Of a stretch of 64,000 bases of DNA, positions 46,471 to 59,000 are shown piece by piece. The notes beneath the pieces are model-generated. The model was not told the origin of the DNA. It did no database searches and was given only the letters and a program-made list of their open reading frames with translations. Source of the stretch: Chaunax sp. Z400. Its lineage: Eukaryota; Chordata; Actinopteri; Lophiiformes; Chaunacidae. Numbering within the stretch: the stretch's first letter is position 1; the number at the start of each line of letters is the position of its first letter. The stretch lies in contig CM075204.1 of assembly GCA_037577475.1 (NCBI GenBank), positions 3,841,355 through 3,905,354 on the forward strand, written 5' to 3'. The translations under genes and the position numbers were made by a program.

Positions 46471-48489
46471 CTGTCACAGTACATGTGAGAAGTTTCTGCT
46501 TCTCTATCTTTCAAAAAGACGATGCATTATGTTTGATGTAATGAAAAAAAAAGCTAAATTTGCATTCAGAATTAGTTTGAATGCAAAAGTACACATTAAT
46601 ATAAGATAAGACTAAGATTTAGATTACCTTCAACTACTTCCGCTATAACAAGCTAGCATTATAAATTAGTTAATTATTGTACATTTACATGCATTTGTAT
46701 GTAGTTTAAGAAAGAATACTGGTATAATATGGTAATATTTCTGTAAAAAAATTAGAAATACATGGAATCTGCCATTATTGGCATTACACTAAAAAAACAG
46801 TTTGCTTATTAATTTAAAGACAATGTCTGGAATGAAATAAAACAAACAGAAAACCACTGTAAAAAATGTTTTTTTTTTCAAGAGTTATTTTCCATAAGAT
46901 TAAAAAAATTTTTACAGTGAACATATTGCTTAGTTTTTCTTTTTCCCCAAAGCCGTTATTATTTCTCCTTCATCTGCCTTCCAACGTTACTCCCCCCCCC
47001 CTCAGGCCATGCTGTGTCTAATATGAAACACACTCATGTCCATGAATACATGTGAGCACATGAGCGAGTCAGATAAATGCTGATTCCAGCCAGACACTCA
47101 GTAGGAGTTCATCTGATGATCCTACACTAAGGGGGCATTGAGCCCTCTACCCTCCCAGTTCACTCATCTGATTCATGACCTCTGTCCTTGCAAGTGGTGA
47201 CCTCATGGGTGGATCAGAGATGAACATCAGACTGTGTGATAGGAGCAGTATGTTTGGGGGTCAGAGGTCAAGACGTGCAGAAGAGGAGTTGCCTGCGGTG
47301 TCAGGCGGAAAGCGTCATGTGATTTGAAAGTGGAAACCAAGGGCAACAGCGCAGCGTGGCGATTACTCTCTGCATCATTCATGTTAAACTGTACGTTCAC
47401 CAGCAGCTCAAAGAGCAGGATGCCAAATGTATATCAGGTTTGCAGCTCAGTGGCTGAACTCTGTAGAACCAATGCAGTTTTACACAGAAAGGAGCTCTGA
47501 GCAGAGCTTATTTGCATTTGAGTTATTCAGTCTATAATGTTCATGGAATCAACAGCAACAAATTAACATGTGGTTGTGATCAAGAGCAGAGGAGACTGTA
47601 TAATCTAGTTTGTGAACATTCCGGCTGTGATTTAATTTCCCAAATGTAAATCACAAATTGAACAGGTGTTTTGTGCCAGTATTACACGGCATTTAAAGCC
47701 CATACCTCATGGGTGGTTCAAGCCTAGACTTCAGGTAAGGAAATCCTCCTTCTTTTGAGGATTTTGCACATTAATCACATATGAGACTGTCCTCAGTGAG
47801 GATTTCTAGTGACACAAACTCTCTGTGACAAGAGAGCCACCATCTAAGCGGGATATTTCAGCATGCTCTGATGACTGCATCAGCAACAAATTCTGCCTGC
47901 CTGCAGAGTCACCTCCCCCCGCTGTTTTCAAATCACCAATACTAAAAAACCTGACCAGTGCAAACTGGGAGTAAGCTGTGGACAAGATGACAGGTCTCCT
48001 TCCTAGTTTAGCCTTGATGTTTTGCACCAGCTGTAACATCTCAACCACACAGTCAGTCGCAACCTTGGCATCACCCATTCACTATGAAAGACAAATCCCT
48101 CCCCCTCCACACCCAAACCCTAGCCAGTAACTGCCGCCATTGCCATTCCTCTTGCGTGACACGTCTGACAGTAATGCAGCTATCTGTCAGTGGCAGCATG
48201 TCATGGCGTAAATCACTGGCAACGCTCGATGAGCTCCAGACATCAGACCCAGCAAGTTGTGAAGACAGACTGGCGGAGACGGGTGGAGAGACACAGACAG
48301 CAACAGGGAGGGAAAGAAAGAGTTGAGGTAGAGAGAGGAACACAAATATTATGAAGATCGGCAGTAACCATGGTGATTCTGCTCCTGATTTTCTGTCCAA
48401 ACTCTCCTCCCTTCATCCCTCCAACTGTTTTGGCAAAGACAAAGGGGGATGTTTGAGATAAGAGGAGATGCAGACCCATCAGGCCAATC
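46471..48489. other. Unannotated non-coding block
   Basis: AT-rich to 46,930, then mixed. The minus frames 47,806-48,078 (90 codons) and 48,071-48,400 (109 codons, with a hydrophobic stretch near residues 15-35) lie next to each other but in different registers, and I recognise neither. C9 occurs at 46,993-47,002. Confidence 0.35.
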
Positions 48490-49305
48490 GGACCCTTCAG
48501 ACTCTTCAGACCATTCAGACCATTCAGACTCTTCAGACCCTTCAGACCCTTCAGACTCTTCAGACCCTTCAGACCCTTCAGACCCTTCAGACCCTTCAGA
48601 CTCTTCAGACCCTTCAGACTCTCCAGACCCTTCAGACCCTTCAGACCCTTCAGACCCTTCAGACCATTCAGACCATTCAGACCATTCAGACTCTTCAGAC
48701 TCTTCAGACTCTCCAGACTCTTCAGACTCTTCAGACCCTTCAGACCCTTCAGACTCTTCAGACCCTTCAGACCCTTCAGACTCTCCAGACTCTTCAGACC
48801 CTTCAGACCCTTCAGACTCTCCAGACCCTTCAGACCCTTCAGACTCTTCAGACCCTTCAGACTCTTCAGACCCTTCAGACCCTTCAGACCCTTCAGACTC
48901 TTCAGACCCTTCAGACCCTTCAGACCCTTCAGACTCTTCAGACCCTTCAGACTCTTCAGACCATTCAGACCCTTCAGACTCTTCAGACCCTTCAGACTCT
49001 TCAGACCCTTCAGACCCTTCAGACTCTTCAGACCCTTCAGACCCTTCAGACTCTTCAGACCCTTCAGACCCTTCAGACCCTTCAGACCCTTCAGACTCTT
49101 CAGACCCTTCAGACCCTTCAGACTCTTCAGACCCTTCAGACCCTTCAGACTCTTCAGACCCTTCAGACTCTTCAGACTCTTCAGACCCTTCAGACCCTTC
49201 AGACCCTTCAGACTCTTCAGACCCTTCAGACTCTTCAGACTCTTCAGACTCTTCAGACCCTTCAGACCCTTCAGACTCTTCAGACTCTTCAGACTCTTCA
49301 GACCC
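48490..49305. repeat. 9-bp tandem array, about 90 copies
   Basis: Units are mostly ttcagaccc and ttcagactc, with clusters of the variant accattcag type at 48,506-48,525 and 48,660-48,690 and some units reading ctccagac. The unit length is a multiple of three and no frame that I checked holds a stop. The array is therefore read as DPSDSS on plus, QTLQTL on plus, SEGSEE on minus and KGLKSL on minus, in frames up to 391 codons. None has a domain before or after, so these are artefacts of the repeat rather than genes. Confidence 0.97.
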
Positions 49306-49958
49306 ACCCAGGGTCCACCTCTCTGACCACAGCTTGATCTGCATGAAATATCTCCAAAACTAAAATTCCTACCTTTTTCATAGGTCTTGTCATACAGCAC
49401 AGACAGGGGTGTGTCCAAAACCTCATTTCAAGCTCTGACATTCATTAGTGCAACCTACAGCCTTAGTCATTGGCTCAGTAGTGTGCATAATAAAGGGCAA
49501 AACCATACTAAAGATGTTTTTATTAAACCCTCCCAGCATGGTAAAGGGGGTCTCAGTCTGCATACATCCATCTCCTGACAGAGACGGGATCAGGGAATGT
49601 TCTCCAACCTCTGCAGATTTAATAATCGGTTGCTTTGCTGTATGTTTTCCAAGCCTGGCAGACACAGAATAAAACCATTTGCTTTTCAAAGGAGGACACT
49701 GGGATGTTGAAAGTGGTCCGTCACATTTCTGCATCTCATCTTCGATTCACTGTCCATGCTTGACTTGTTGTTTTTTCATGGCTTCTTGGGAAAAATTGGG
49801 TTCCTTTATTATTTGAAAAGATGCCTTTTGTTGATGTTTATGATAAACCAAACTATGTAAATAGAATCTCTTACTAGCTTTACAGAAAATTGTAGAAACA
49901 GAGAGGAGTTTCTGGCACAACTTTACCTCCTGTCAAGGTGCATGGAGAAGGGAAAAGG
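49306..49958. other. Unannotated non-coding sequence
   Basis: Overlapping frames at 49,387-49,734 on both strands show no domain. Nothing is recognised. Confidence 0.4.
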
Positions 49959-50052
49959 TCCAAAAAGGCAAACACTTGTATTAGGAACAACTTTATTGTT
50001 AACAATAAAGTTGTTCCTAATACAAGTGTTGCTGGTGTTTTTGCCTTTTGGG
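49959..50052. repeat. Perfect 60-bp palindrome with imperfect outer arms
   Basis: The 30 bases at 49,971-50,000 (aacacttgtattagg, then aacaactttattgtt) are followed without any spacer by their exact reverse complement at 50,001-50,030. The centre is attgttaacaat. Outside, ccaaaaaggca on the left and tttttgccttttgg on the right extend the arms, interrupted by a right-side insertion of about 10 bases. No target duplication is clear. It may be a very young hairpin element, a fold-back duplication or an assembly artefact. Confidence 0.95.
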
Positions 50053-51469
50053 TTTATGGAAAACAAAAGCCAAGATTAAACTGGTCCTCAGCTTTTGATG
50101 CATTTAAGGAACAGAGCATTTATCTAAACTACAGTGTTTGACCTAATTCTCCATCAACTGTCCTCATGATGTCAATTTAAGGACAGCTGGAGTCAAAGCC
50201 AGCAGCTCTGGACAACATGTACATGTCAGCTCCATAAATAAGCCTGTCCATTCACTGCAGGCATGACATGTCTTCCTCTTAAGCTCCTGCTTGTCTCACA
50301 GTCTGTCTGTCTCTCTGAGTGTCTATCTGCTGTAGTACAGCATGTGTTATGATGAATGAGCCTCCTTCAATAGCAGGGGAGGTGCCCTTGTTCAAAGTCA
50401 CAGCCTTGAGCAAGTAAACACACTTGGAGGAGCTGCCCTCTCAAGCCTCGAAGAGAACAGGGCACACCTGTGCATGTAATTGCACATGTATTATATAATA
50501 TGCACGGGTATTGCACATACCCGCACAGATAAGCTACAAGGAAGCCCAGACCATACACACAGCATTGGAGTCAGTCTCAGAAAGCTATCTGCCACACTGG
50601 AAGGTAAATAGCCATGAAACAATGCTGAAAGTGTGTCAATAATGGGAGCGGTGCCACACAGGGTCTTCTTGTTGCATTCAGTTGCACCCTGAGTACTCTG
50701 AAATCTCATCACTTTGTACGATACAATGCATGGTCACCAACAGGGATTTCATGGTGCATCTAAGTGCAGCTAATATACTAAAGTTCATGCTCATATGGCC
50801 ACAAAGGTTACTTAAAACAGGGCTGTTTGTCTTTTTTCTTACTTTTTGAACTTAAAATATGTTGGCCTTCATCTGTCATTGATTTCTCCTTCTGTCACTA
50901 CAGTATTCTTAATAATTAGATGATAAAACCACAACAATATCCCTCTGTGATCATTTCAAGATGTTGTACTTCAGCATTTTATAATAATTAAATATTGAAG
51001 TTATACCCAATTGGTGTAAATTTCTTTAAAGAAATCTATGATGAAAAATGTTCATCAACAACCTTTGCTTTCATGACAAAGACAAGACGACGATCATTAA
51101 ACACCAACTGTGACTTAATAAACATGCAAAAGATGAGACTAAAATGTAGTTCAATAAAGACAAACTCACCCGCATTCTACTCATTAGCTGGCTGAAACCA
51201 TCAACCTACTGTCAAACTTTAAATAAGTAAGCAGCTCAGCTCAGCTAAGAAGCTGGGCGTGGTTCAAAACAAATCAGCCAATCAGAACATGTTCCATGTT
51301 TGGATGTGACATCACCTTGAAGTGACATCATCAGACTTTCTGCAAAGCTGCATTCTGAATCATTCAACCTGTTTTTATCAGATACTGATGAGATCAATCT
51401 GATGTGGAATCAGTGAAATCAGAGGAAAATAATAAAAATATTGGTTTGGTCTGAAATGTTAATAAAAAC
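50053..51469. other. Unannotated non-coding block
   Basis: No gene or element is bounded. agctcagctcagctaag near 51,234 is a small direct repeat. Confidence 0.4.
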
Positions 51470-51605
51470 CTGATGTCTTAGAAAACACTCAAATGTCAAC
51501 ACTTTCATTAAACTAGACTAAAATACTGACTGTTTTCTTTGATACAATCAGACTAAAATGATGAGACTTTTAGTCGAGTAAAACTAAAAACAGGATCCTG
51601 TGACT
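51470..51605. repeat. Possible interspersed repeat remnant (actaaaa-rich)
   Basis: The phrases aactagactaaaat, cagactaaaatgatgagac and ttttagtcgagtaaaact recall a fish repeat rich in gactaaaact motifs. The copy is diverged and the ends are not visible. Confidence 0.3.
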
Positions 51606-52635
51606 AAATATGGTAAAAATTGCACAAGGACAGTCAAAAGGTTCATTTTGGACTCTGATGCACACCCATACATATTGACTGACTTACAGACATGCACACA
51701 GCAGACTGGCATTATAAGGAGGCAGTGGCCAACCTTCAGGCTCTTGGCAGGCAGGCTGCAGATGGAGCTGTGTGTGTGTTCACAAAGCCTGCATGGATTT
51801 TCAACAGACCTGTAAGTATGGAGGTTGATATGGTTTGATCCCTGTTGTACTTTTGTAATTAAATCTGAGGATAGGTGTAAAAGAATTTCCAACATTATTT
51901 GCTATCTACGTATATGAACTGAATGTTATAATATGCTTAAGAAACCAGATAATAAGAAATCAGACTCCAGACAATGAGGACACAGTGAAAGATGAAGTGT
52001 TCTCAGTATAACTAAATGTTGGATAAGTGGATTTGATGTCTGTGTTTAGGCTTCTGTGGTGCATTACAGACACACACGCCTCAAATATCTGTAAAAGCGT
52101 GCTGAGACATCCATTAAAAGCTCCCCTATGGCCATGGAGTAATATGTTTAGTGGAAAGCCCACAAAAGATTGTAACCATCCTGGGGAAAACTGAAAGAAT
52201 AAAGGAAATGCAGCAAAAAAAAAAGCCTGAATATAATTTGCTCTTGACGGCAGCTATGCATATTTGTCACACGTCTTGGCAATCAGTGGTGGTTGTATTG
52301 TCTGAATCAAGAAAGCTGCAGCTCACTTTTTACTCCATAATTGCAGAGGAAGCTCACAAATTGATGCTGATGAGGCCAGAAAAAATAAAATTAGAGAAAA
52401 AGAGAAGAGTCTGAATTCTCCAATTGTTTGGAAATGTAACAGAATAAATTAGACATTTTAAAAATAAAACATCCAAAATAACAAAAACATTCCTGTCAGT
52501 TGTCAGAAGTAAAATCGATACCACTGCTCGCTTTAGATCAGAGCTGAACAATCCTCAAACATTAGACATCAATTGTTCGTCTGCTTTAACAAAGATTAAA
52601 AGACATAAATATGTTTAATTTTGTGTTTCACCACC
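51606..52635. other. Unannotated non-coding block
   Basis: The minus frame 51,584-51,895 and the plus frames at 51,600-52,414 have no recognisable domain. An A11 run lies at 52,215-52,224. Confidence 0.4.
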
Positions 52636-52915
52636 ATATAAGATAAGATAAGATAAGAAGATACTTCATTCATCCCACAGGGGGAAATTCTTTTGTTACA
52701 GCAGCATAGAAGACAAATCAATACACTATAGAATAGAATATAGCAGCAAAGTACAAAGGTCAAGACCTACATGGCTTAAATCCTCAGTAAGATATATTTT
52801 CAATGGGGGAAGAAATCAAATGTCTGCAGCTGCAAAAACAAGTAGAGTAAAGTCAGAAAGAGGAATGAATGTGTATAAAATAGTGTAAATAGATGTGTCA
52901 TTGTAAAATGAGTCC
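52636..52915 (-). mobile_element. LINE 3' end with (GATAA)n tail
   Basis: On the plus strand, ataagataagataagataag (the tail) is followed by atacttcattcatcccacag, then ggggaaattct, then ttacagcagcatagaaga and tatagaatagaatat. This is the reverse complement of the 3' end seen at 34,830 and 38,165. The simple pentamer tail fits retroposition. The 5' end toward 52,915 is indistinct and no coding part is seen. Confidence 0.65.
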
Positions 52916-55479
52916 ATTCACTTTTTTTGTTACACAGATCACATTTATGTAATTACAGGGCATTAATTCCTGCTGCTGAAGCACTGGTACACAATATCAC
53001 TGCTAAGTGATTCACATTACTCATAATCCCATGGCATGTCTGGAGCATGACGAGATAACCAGCTCTTCCACTGTGATGTCATCCTGAACACTGAGGCTAA
53101 CGCTTGCTGGTTCACTCATCCACACATTTTATTTCATCAGAAAGAGGAGCTAAGGCTGAAAAATGACGACTAATTCATCATAATCACACTTCTCCTCATG
53201 GAAACCATCCAGTTCAGAAGTCATTCATCAAATATTCATTTCAGCCAAATCAAGAAACAAATTCACCACAAATCAATGTTACACAACAGTAGGTAGGAGG
53301 TCTAAATCTGAAAATAAAATGATGCTTTTAATTTGCTTCAGAATGACGTAAATGCAGTTCATAAGCAAAAGGAAGAAAGTGTTTGTATTAATGGTGACTT
53401 CATTGGGAAATCATCAGATGTTAGTCAGTCACTGCTGGTGGTAATTGCAAATCTCATACTGTATGAACCAGAATTTTGTGTTAACCTTTGTCAGAAATAT
53501 ACCAAAAGAGTAACTAATGTCTGTTTACAGTGCAGCCAAACAAACTTCATTTAACAAGCATGACATACTCATGTTCCCCCGCCATTGGTGCATTTCATTA
53601 AAGACAGATAAGAATCAGTCATTTAAGTTGTCCTTGTCAATATATCTGAGAAAATATCAAAAAGCATATCTCCAGTATTAAAGTTCTTAAACAGCAGAAG
53701 GCACCACTTCAGTTCCTGGTAGTTGCATGTAGAAAGTTTCATGAAGAAATATTCAACTGTTTTTGAGCTATGCTCCAGAAACGTGATGGAGGGATGGATC
53801 CATTCCTGGATCCCCCTCGTCACTTTATTTGTGGTGGGGGTTGAATGCAACTTATGAATGGAATGAACCCCACCACTAAATAACATCTGATACAGGATGT
53901 AGATCTGGAGAGCTAAATATAGCATATAAATATAGTGAATGACTATAATGACAACAAGTAGTATCAAAAATCACGTATTCTTCTGTGAGGAAAGTAAAGC
54001 AAATTTCTAAAAATGTTGAAATATTCCTATTTGTTTTGTTCCCAATAATTAGATGACATCAATACTAGTGTCATATCTATAAGCTGAAAGAAATACCTGC
54101 TCGCACCTTTAAGGCTCTCTAATTAGCATGCTACATCATGTCTAATCAAACTGTACAGAACACAGTCAGTGATTGTATGGGGTTAATATATGTACTGTAT
54201 TATTTCCTAAACCCTTTGCATCACCATGAAGCCAGGCAACCAGTGGAGGCTTCAGGAAACCGTTTCCACCTTTGGTCCAGCTTTGACCTCGTTTCCAATC
54301 TTTAGGCTAAGTCTCCTACATGTAGATTCATATTTAGAGCACAGATAAGATATAATTCTATGCAGTAATACAGATAAGTACTTATCCAAGCATTTACAAC
54401 TGAATCTCTTTTACTGTTCCTTAAAGGTCTGTTTTGCTCATGAATTATTTGAAGAAATTGAACAGTAAAAATTTGGTACACTTTATCACTACACACCTCA
54501 CACTAAAGAGTCATGAGCAAATTCACCATCAGCCAAAGTGGTGTTCTCTCTGTGTGCCATCAGTGTTACCAGCCAACTCTCACAATCCAGTTCAAAAAAT
54601 AGAGATGAAGTCATTCTCATTGCAACTTACTCAACGATAGCGATTACATCATTGCGTTTCGTAGCAACATCCAGATTTAAATCTTACCTTAGGGATATGG
54701 AGCACCATGCTCTCCCTTGTCTCCGTGCCTCTCTCAAACAGACACATACCATTTCTTTTTCTTATTTCATGAATCAGAATAAATCCGCATACACACCTCT
54801 CACTCCGCCAGGTGTTGAAAAAGAATTCTAATCCTGTTGCGTTTCCATGTGGATCTCAAGGTTACAGTTGGCAGATGTTGGAGATGAAAAGGCAGAACAA
54901 TGCCCTGACACACAGATAATAAAACAGGGGGAGGGAGTAGAAGATAATGCCTCACCATGTGGCCTTGGGTTTGCTGATGAAGTTTTTATCCTCTGTCAAC
55001 AGTCTTATAGTAACGAGCTGCAAAAAAAATGAGGCCTGCAGGAGGATTGATCAGAGTGGCCACAGCCCCTCTGTGCTTTGTGGTGATGCATTTGTCCATG
55101 AGTGCATTTTTTCCTTATAGGATGGATGGAAATATAATGTTGCATAGAAACACCCTACCTACTGTAAAAAGCTCTGTAAGGCCAGATACATATATGTGAA
55201 AATCCTCTTACGATAAAAGTTGTGTGTTATGTGTTAACGTGTGTTAAACCTACATGTTTAACACATTATCACCTTATAAAGCTGATACAGTAATCATCTG
55301 AAATATTACCCTATATTTATAGATTATACATTATATATACATTAGCATTCATTCCATCTTCTCTCTGGTCATCTGATGAATTTCTCTCCTTTTAGCTCCG
55401 TTTGCTCTCCACCCACTCCTTCAGGAAATCTCTGCTTTCTTAGCTGCTACTGTAAATACTCTACTACTACACTATTTTC
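52916..55479. other. Unannotated non-coding block
   Basis: A near-palindrome lies at 53,825-53,883 (ttatttgtggtgg against ccaccactaaataa around about 23 bases). Frames of up to 114 codons (53,623-53,967 -) show no domain. Confidence 0.4.
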
Positions 55480-56020
55480 ACCAGCTAGTTACTAGTTACT
55501 TTGCCTAATATTGAGCACTAGGGTTGAACAGAGGGTTTATCAGAGAGGCGAAAATGACTGTGAGAGAAGTGACCCAAAATACTAAAATTGTTGGATTAAA
55601 AAAAAAACATTGCGCTGAAAGACACTAAAATGCTTCTTCCAGCTGTGATGAATTGCAGAGTTGAGCAATAGTTCTCTGAGGGTCTGTCATTATCATCTCA
55701 TGCAAATTAAACACAGTTAGTGGATCCATTGTTAATAAAATATTAATATTAATATTGATCAGTGCAGCTTTAGACTATTTAGGAGAAAAAATAAATCTCT
55801 TCGTTTGATAGCAGACAAATTAAATTAATGCAAAAATAATAACAGGTTCATATTTTGTATTGATCTGAATCTACAAAGTAGTAACTAAATAAATATAGTG
55901 GAGAAAAAAAGTACAACATTGTCTCCAAAATGTAGTGGAGTAGAAGCATAAAATGGAAATACTCAAATACCTCAAATTGTATTTAAGTACAGTACTTGAG
56001 TAAATTTTACTAGTTCCCTT
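55480..56020. mobile_element. MITE fragment with agtacttgagtaaa end
   Basis: From ccagctagttactagttact (55,481) to the right end with aaatgtagtggagtagaag, aaatggaaatactc and ttaagtacagtacttgag, the order follows a very common fish MITE. Its terminal repeat is itself partly palindromic (agtacttaagtacagtact type). The expected left terminal repeat is missing or diverged, so the copy is truncated on the left. Confidence 0.6.
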
Positions 56021-59000
56021 TCATTCCTGCTTATTGTGAGATTTTTAATTCTACATATGGGTTCCAATACCAGACCAGACCCCATCCCGTATGAAGGTAC
56101 ATACAGACGGGGGCATAAAGAAATCACATCAGTAGAGGCCAAGAGGTCCATAATTCAAGACCGGAGTATGTGTCCAAAATGGAGACTACACTTCCCATAA
56201 TGCCACTCAAGAGCACCATGAAGCTTTCTGCCTCCTTTGTTAAGTCCATGCCTCCTCCTTCAGTGTGAAACACAGGCTTTCTGTTACAAACTTGTCTCGA
56301 AGGCCAAGCTGAGTTAACCTCGATGACACCAGATCTTTTTTACTAATAGACTAATCAGCTGATCTTTGATTGCTAAATTAGTAGATGGCCCCTTTGAGAG
56401 CAAATTTTACAGTGAAGAGCAACTACAGCCATTTCTGATGTAGGAACAGAGAAGTGCACATGTTCAACTGAGTATCCTATTTCCACTTCTTTATATTATT
56501 TAAGTTTAGTGTCTTAAACTGAAAGGAAGCTTCAAAAGCAGGCTGTGAAATACGTACAACGAATGTATGAAATCATTTAAAAATGATACAAAGACACTCA
56601 CACGTTTCTTATGTGCTTTTAATACCTTGTTGGCCAAGCTTTATACCCACAGCTTACAAATTGATGGTAAAAATATACTTTTGATGTGGCAGGCGTTTCC
56701 AGCCCTATAAAAGTGTGAAAAGTTCAACCATTCCACAGACCAAAGACCTGTGAAAACCACAGCTTGAGCCACAGCATTACTGTAACTGACAGGTGCTAAT
56801 GTCATCATTACTCACGTTTCATTGGAAAATCAGTGCACATTAGCTGTGGAGCCTTTACAATGTTTCCTACAGCTTTGACGCACTTCAGGGGGAGAGAGCA
56901 CATATTGAACCAGTCACCTCTAAAACACAAGGGGGGCGATCTGAAGAGGTAAAAACACAGTGCCAATACCGGCCAAACTCTCTGAGAGGCATTAGCATTA
57001 AAAACAAAGCTTTTAAGACACTGCTGTTGGAACCGTACCTGTTTGAATCCCAATTTGGCTCTGCAATATGCCTCAAGAGTGTACTTGGACGGGAAGGTTA
57101 AGAGCAAGGCTGCCACTTTGGACCACTCCGATTCCTTGGCCTTAGGTTGGACCGGCTGTTAAGAGGTGGTGGCTGCTGTCCATGTTTTCCAGTGTGGAAA
57201 AAAAGCAGAGTGAGATGAGAGAACGGAAAGAGGACAAATTGCCTTCATACCTCCACCCCTTGATTCCCTACATGCATCGAAATAACAGGACTGCCTTATA
57301 AATATGGTTCTGTGGTGGCTGACGAGTGCTTTGTGACCACCATTACAGACACCCCGTCACATGTGGTGCTCAGTCAAACACACACTCTGGCTATGGGCAA
57401 ATATCGCTGCAGGACCTGGGGTCAAGACAGAATATCTTTCTGGGTGTTTAACAGGCGAGGGCTGTGACGAATCAGAAAATATTTTAATTAAGAGACAGGG
57501 TCTGTGGTTCAATGTGAAAACAGTTCATTTCCTCTCAGTTTCTACAAAACAACTAAATATAGTATCTTATGATATGAAAACATGTAAACGCTACGATGGA
57601 GCCCATAATGAGAATTTATGATAAGGCAGTGGGAGTGTGTGGGTTCCACTTTGTTCTCCACTTATTTCCTACAAAGCTAGCTCGCTGATTGGTTACATTC
57701 ATTAAAAAATTTCACCAATAAATGTTGACAAGAGGTTATGAGACTGATGCAGCCAAGAACTCGATGCATGACTTTGATCGATGTGAAAGATGCTGAGTTT
57801 GTTGCTCCTAGCAACCATGAACACTGCTAGAGAATGAACTGAACAATAAACTGATGGATGAACTCAGTGATGTCTTCAAATATCTTATAACCAACAGCCT
57901 AAATCTCAAAGAGAGCCAGTTTACTATCATAGGAAATATTCAATAGCTTTTTTTTTTACCAGTATTCCATTTCACAAAACTGTTGCTGATTGATTTTCTG
58001 TCAATCGACTTATCAATTAACTGAGACGGTCAACTGGTCTAGATCATTTAAATAGAGGAGTCACTGCTCTGTTGGTGTAAAACACAGTCCACCAGAGTGT
58101 TGTTTCTCTGTCTAACCAACGATCTTTGGCTGACTACATTCACCACATTGACTTGACAACAGCCCAAAATTTCCCGTTGGCCTGTTTTCAAGAGAATTAC
58201 CTTTAATTTGTTGGTATAATCTGTCACTTAGTCAGTTCCAAATAAGAATCAGGGGCCTCAGAACAGAAAAATCCTCAGAATGTTCTCAAAACCTGTAAGA
58301 AAAAATGATTCATGTAGATAAGAATTAAACACTAAACGTAGCAAAAAATCATTATAATATTAAAGAAAAACACCTGCAGGAATCAAACTCTGGTCATCTG
58401 CATGGAGTCGTACATGTGTGACACAGATACCAGACTAAACTAAGTCTTTTATTTGTTTGACATGACATCAGAAATCTTTTGAATCTCCAAAGGAATTTTG
58501 AATGCAGAAACTACGTGAGCCTTGCTGTGTATGGGAAAATGTATGGGACATCCTAACGTCAGTGTTAGCCTCATCAATGTTAGCTTCTCCAAAAGGTTAA
58601 CAACCCTGACTGTTTGAGCAGCCTGCAACCTTTCAATTATAATATTTCCATGTTCATGTTGTTCCCCATCTTCATCGTCATCTGGACCTAACAGCAGTGG
58701 TGCTGCCACTTATAAAAAGTTACCTAACCCAGGAAGTTAATTTTGACTAGTTGTGTTATAGCTGAATTTATATCATATTCCTAAATGCATTTAGGAAACA
58801 TGCTTCTGTAATACCAAAAACACTAGATGTCATCCTAAACTGAATTAACATAGGATTTCAGACAGAGGCCTGAGTTCTTTAAATACTTTGTACATTACTA
58901 AAAACAAAGCTAATGAAACTGAATACTTGAGCCCAACTCAAACTGAGGCTTTGCCATTGTTTAAGTGACACTTCTTTCTTGTGAAAAAGAATTAATCTAA

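Noticed and set aside
47806..48400. Adjacent minus frames as a two-exon gene
   Set aside because: The frames abut without donor/acceptor sites and neither has a known domain. The hydrophobic stretch could be chance.
48243..49418. 391-codon minus frame and the plus frames of 304 and 289 codons across 48.4-49.4 kb as genes
   Set aside because: All are translations of one stop-free 9-bp repeat, with no unique domain on either side.
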